A DNA stretch of 45,512 bases from Komagataeibacter xylinus. GTDB lineage: Bacteria > Pseudomonadota > Alphaproteobacteria > Acetobacterales > Acetobacteraceae. The first letter of the stretch is position 1, and every line of letters begins with the position of its first letter. Positions 44,077-45,512 of the stretch are shown here, one piece after another. Under the pieces are notes generated by a model. That model ran no database searches, was not told where the DNA came from, and saw nothing but the letters and a program-made list of their open reading frames with translations. The stretch is taken from assembly GCF_004302915.1 (NCBI RefSeq), contig NZ_QQBI01000026.1:1-45512 (forward strand), read 5' to 3'. A program made the position numbers and the translations under genes.

Positions 44077-44637
44077 CTAGCCCTCTTTGCGCTCGGGGAA
44101 TTTCTGCGCAAGAATTCCAAGCGTCTCGGCAATGAGGGCGGCGGGCGTCTCCTCAAGATGCACCACGATGGGGTGCTCATCCGCCGCAGGCGGCTCGAGC
44201 GTTGCAAGCTGGCTGGGCAGCAGGCTGGGCGGCATGTAATGCCCGCGCCTGCGCTTGAGGCGGTCGTAGAGCGTATCTTCAGGAATTTCGAGATAGATGA
44301 ACACGATATCCGCCGCCCCGTCCGCGCGCAGCAGGTCGCGGTAGGAACGCTTGAGCGCCGAGCAGGTCAGGATGCCCCCCTGCCCTGACGCCACGCGCCC
44401 CAGCAGCCATTTATGGCATTGCTCAAGCCAGGGCAGGCGGTCGGCATCGGTCAGGGGAATACCCGCGGCCATTTTTTCCACATTGGCGCGCGGGTGCAGC
44501 AAATCGCCTTCCTGATAGGGCCAGCCCAGCACGTTGTGCAGCCCTTCGGCCAGCGTGGTCTTGCCACAGCCCGAAACCCCCATGATGACCAGGACCAGCG
44601 GCCTGATGCCCTGATCCTGCAAGGTGCGCCCGGTCAT
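44077..44637 (-). CDS. gntK: Gluconokinase
   Basis: 186 residues. The P-loop is MGVSGCGKTTLAEGL, followed by EGDLLHPRANVEKMAAGIPLTDADRLPWL, TCSALKRSYRDLLR and RRGHYMPPSLLPSQLATLEPP, the pattern of thermoresistant-type GntK. It phosphorylates gluconate to 6-phosphogluconate, feeding the pentose phosphate pathway, the main sugar route of acetic acid bacteria. Its ATG overlaps the rpiA stop (ATGA). Confidence 0.96.
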   Translation of the reverse strand: MTGRTLQDQGIRPLVLVIMGVSGCGKTTLAEGLHNVLGWPYQEGDLLHPRANVEKMAAGIPLTDADRLPWLEQCHKWLLGRVASGQGGILTCSALKRSYRDLLRADGAADIVFIYLEIPEDTLYDRLKRRRGHYMPPSLLPSQLATLEPPAADEHPIVVHLEETPAALIAETLGILAQKFPERKEG

Positions 44638-45338
44638 GCCACGCCCAGCCGCTGCAGGCCATCGGCGGTGGCCACGATCACCTCCGACGTGCGACCAATG
44701 AACAGCCCGGTCTCGATCACGCCCACGATCTGCTCGAGCTGGCGCTGCAGGGAGGCGGAATCGGCAATCGGGCCAAAGTGGCAGTCAAGGATCATGTTGC
44801 CGCCATCGGTCACGAACACATTGCCGCCCCGGTCCAGCCGCTGGGTGATCTTTGCCCCCAGCGCTTCGAGCTGGCGGGCGGTGCTGGTCCAGCCGAAATT
44901 GGCGACCTCCACCGGCACCGGCACGCGCGTGCCAAGGCGGTCGACAAGCTTGCTGTCATCGACCACCACCACGAATTTGCGCGCGGCGGCGGCCACGATC
45001 TTCTCGCGGAATAGCGCGCCCCCCAACCCCTTGATCAGGTTGAGCGAGCCACGCTCGACCTCGTCGGCGCCATCGATGTCGATATCGATCTGCGGATGGG
45101 TGGCGAAGGTGACCAGCCTGATGCCGTGCGAGCGCGCCTGCTCGGCCGAGCGCTCGGAGGTGGGAATGGCGCAGAAGCGCAGGCCTTCCGCCCAGCGGCG
45201 GCCCAGCTCCTCGATCATGAAGGCCGACGTGCTGCCCGAGCCAAGGCCGACCACCATGCCGTCCTTGACCATGTCGGCGGCTTCGATGGCGGCCTGCCGC
45301 TTCAGTTCTGCCCGTGGGTCCGCGTTATGGGTGGACAT
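44634..45338 (-). CDS. rpiA: Ribose-5-phosphate isomerase A
   Basis: 234 residues. Motifs VVGLGSGSTSAFMIEELG, IPTSERSAEQAR, DIDGADEVE, LIKGLGGALFREKIVAAAA and VDDSKLVDRLG are the RpiA set. It interconverts ribose 5-phosphate and ribulose 5-phosphate. The ATG at 45338 has AGGAAGAGGAAA upstream; an in-frame ATG at 45365 is less likely. Coupled by ATGA to gntK. Confidence 0.97.
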   Translation of the reverse strand: MSTHNADPRAELKRQAAIEAADMVKDGMVVGLGSGSTSAFMIEELGRRWAEGLRFCAIPTSERSAEQARSHGIRLVTFATHPQIDIDIDGADEVERGSLNLIKGLGGALFREKIVAAAARKFVVVVDDSKLVDRLGTRVPVPVEVANFGWTSTARQLEALGAKITQRLDRGGNVFVTDGGNMILDCHFGPIADSASLQRQLEQIVGVIETGLFIGRTSEVIVATADGLQRLGVA

Positions 45339-45433
45339 GCGCTGTTTCCTCTTCCTGCAGGGCATCCCGGCTACGGGTGCCCCGTCATTTTTATTGCCTG
45401 ACAGTGCCGTGCGGGCACGACACCTTCCCGCAC

Positions 45434-45512
45434 TTATTGCCCCGCCGCCGCCTTGTCCATAAGCCAGATGAGTTCACCCTCGGTGGTGATATGGCTGGCA
45501 GGCTCCGCCGGG
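45434..45512 (-). CDS. pgl: 6-phosphogluconolactonase, 3' end only
   Basis: Only the last 25 residues lie in the window. They end GELIWLMDKAAAGQ before TAA at 45434-45436, which resembles the 6-phosphogluconolactonase C-terminus (human: GKLCWFLDEAAARLL). With rpiA and gntK next in line, the call fits a pentose-phosphate operon. The rest of the gene is beyond the right edge. The 95-bp gap to rpiA shows no terminator. Confidence 0.65.
   Translation of the reverse strand, partial: PAEPASHITTEGELIWLMDKAAAGQ

Overview
The window is a GC-rich bacterial chromosome segment, with no insertion sequence, prophage, CRISPR array or plasmid function visible. Gene content and protein style point to an acetic acid bacterium (Acetobacteraceae), most like Komagataeibacter or Gluconacetobacter. 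The supporting signs are a pgl-rpiA-gluconokinase block, 6S RNA lying between zapA and the 5-formyltetrahydrofolate cyclo-ligase gene, glnB-glnA, rplM-rpsI, an AhpC/AhpD pair divergent from an OxyR-type regulator, and a recurrent intergenic palindromic repeat. The genus is inference; the family is more secure.

Layout. 1-1340: a regulatory stretch and a small gene overlapping an S24 repressor-like gene. 1429-3470: lepA, then tRNA-Ser. 3471-9630: an AT-rich gap, an SDR, an 8-oxoguanine-deaminase-like enzyme divergent from a DsbA-fold protein, tRNA-Thr and an AsmA-family protein. 9849-14807: ilvD and small or exported proteins, including a non-specific endonuclease. 14902-18460: rpsI and rplM, an envelope protein coupled to a Rossmann protein, and tRNA-His. 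18521-21855: an aminotransferase divergent from glnB-glnA (nitrogen control). 21969-28135: quinone oxidoreductase, esterase, TonB-like protein, AMP nucleosidase, YmdB-type phosphoesterase and 5-formyl-THF cyclo-ligase. 28150-31087: 6S RNA, zapA and a small partner, class I aldolase and thiE. 31138-35168: a HEAT-like protein, then the EF-P module (epmA divergent from epmB, then efp). 35268-39152: inositol monophosphatase and a three-gene OmpA/MotA/MotB-like envelope cluster. 39269-42686: TPR protein, rpmJ, oxyR/ahpC/ahpD and tRNA-Asp. 42785-45512: a tightly coupled operon reading leftward, pgl (3' end), rpiA, gntK, LMW phosphatase and fructosamine-kinase-like protein.

Most genes are housekeeping. 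The parts least explained by standard annotation are these. (1) A dispersed family of about 80-bp two-hairpin repeats with terminal inverted repeats AAAAGTTTTTGG/CCAAAAACTTTT occurs in ten full or partial copies, every one at the 3' side of at least one gene. (2) A MotA/MotB-like channel cluster sits with a secreted OmpA-like protein and no flagellar genes. (3) A pentose-phosphate operon carries a kinase/phosphatase pair that fits repair of ribose-5-phosphate glycation damage. (4) An OxyR-type regulator has Phe at the expected peroxide-sensing Cys. (5) An S24-family repressor lacks the usual catalytic Lys.

All function calls rest on reading motifs and on family knowledge. No database search was possible.
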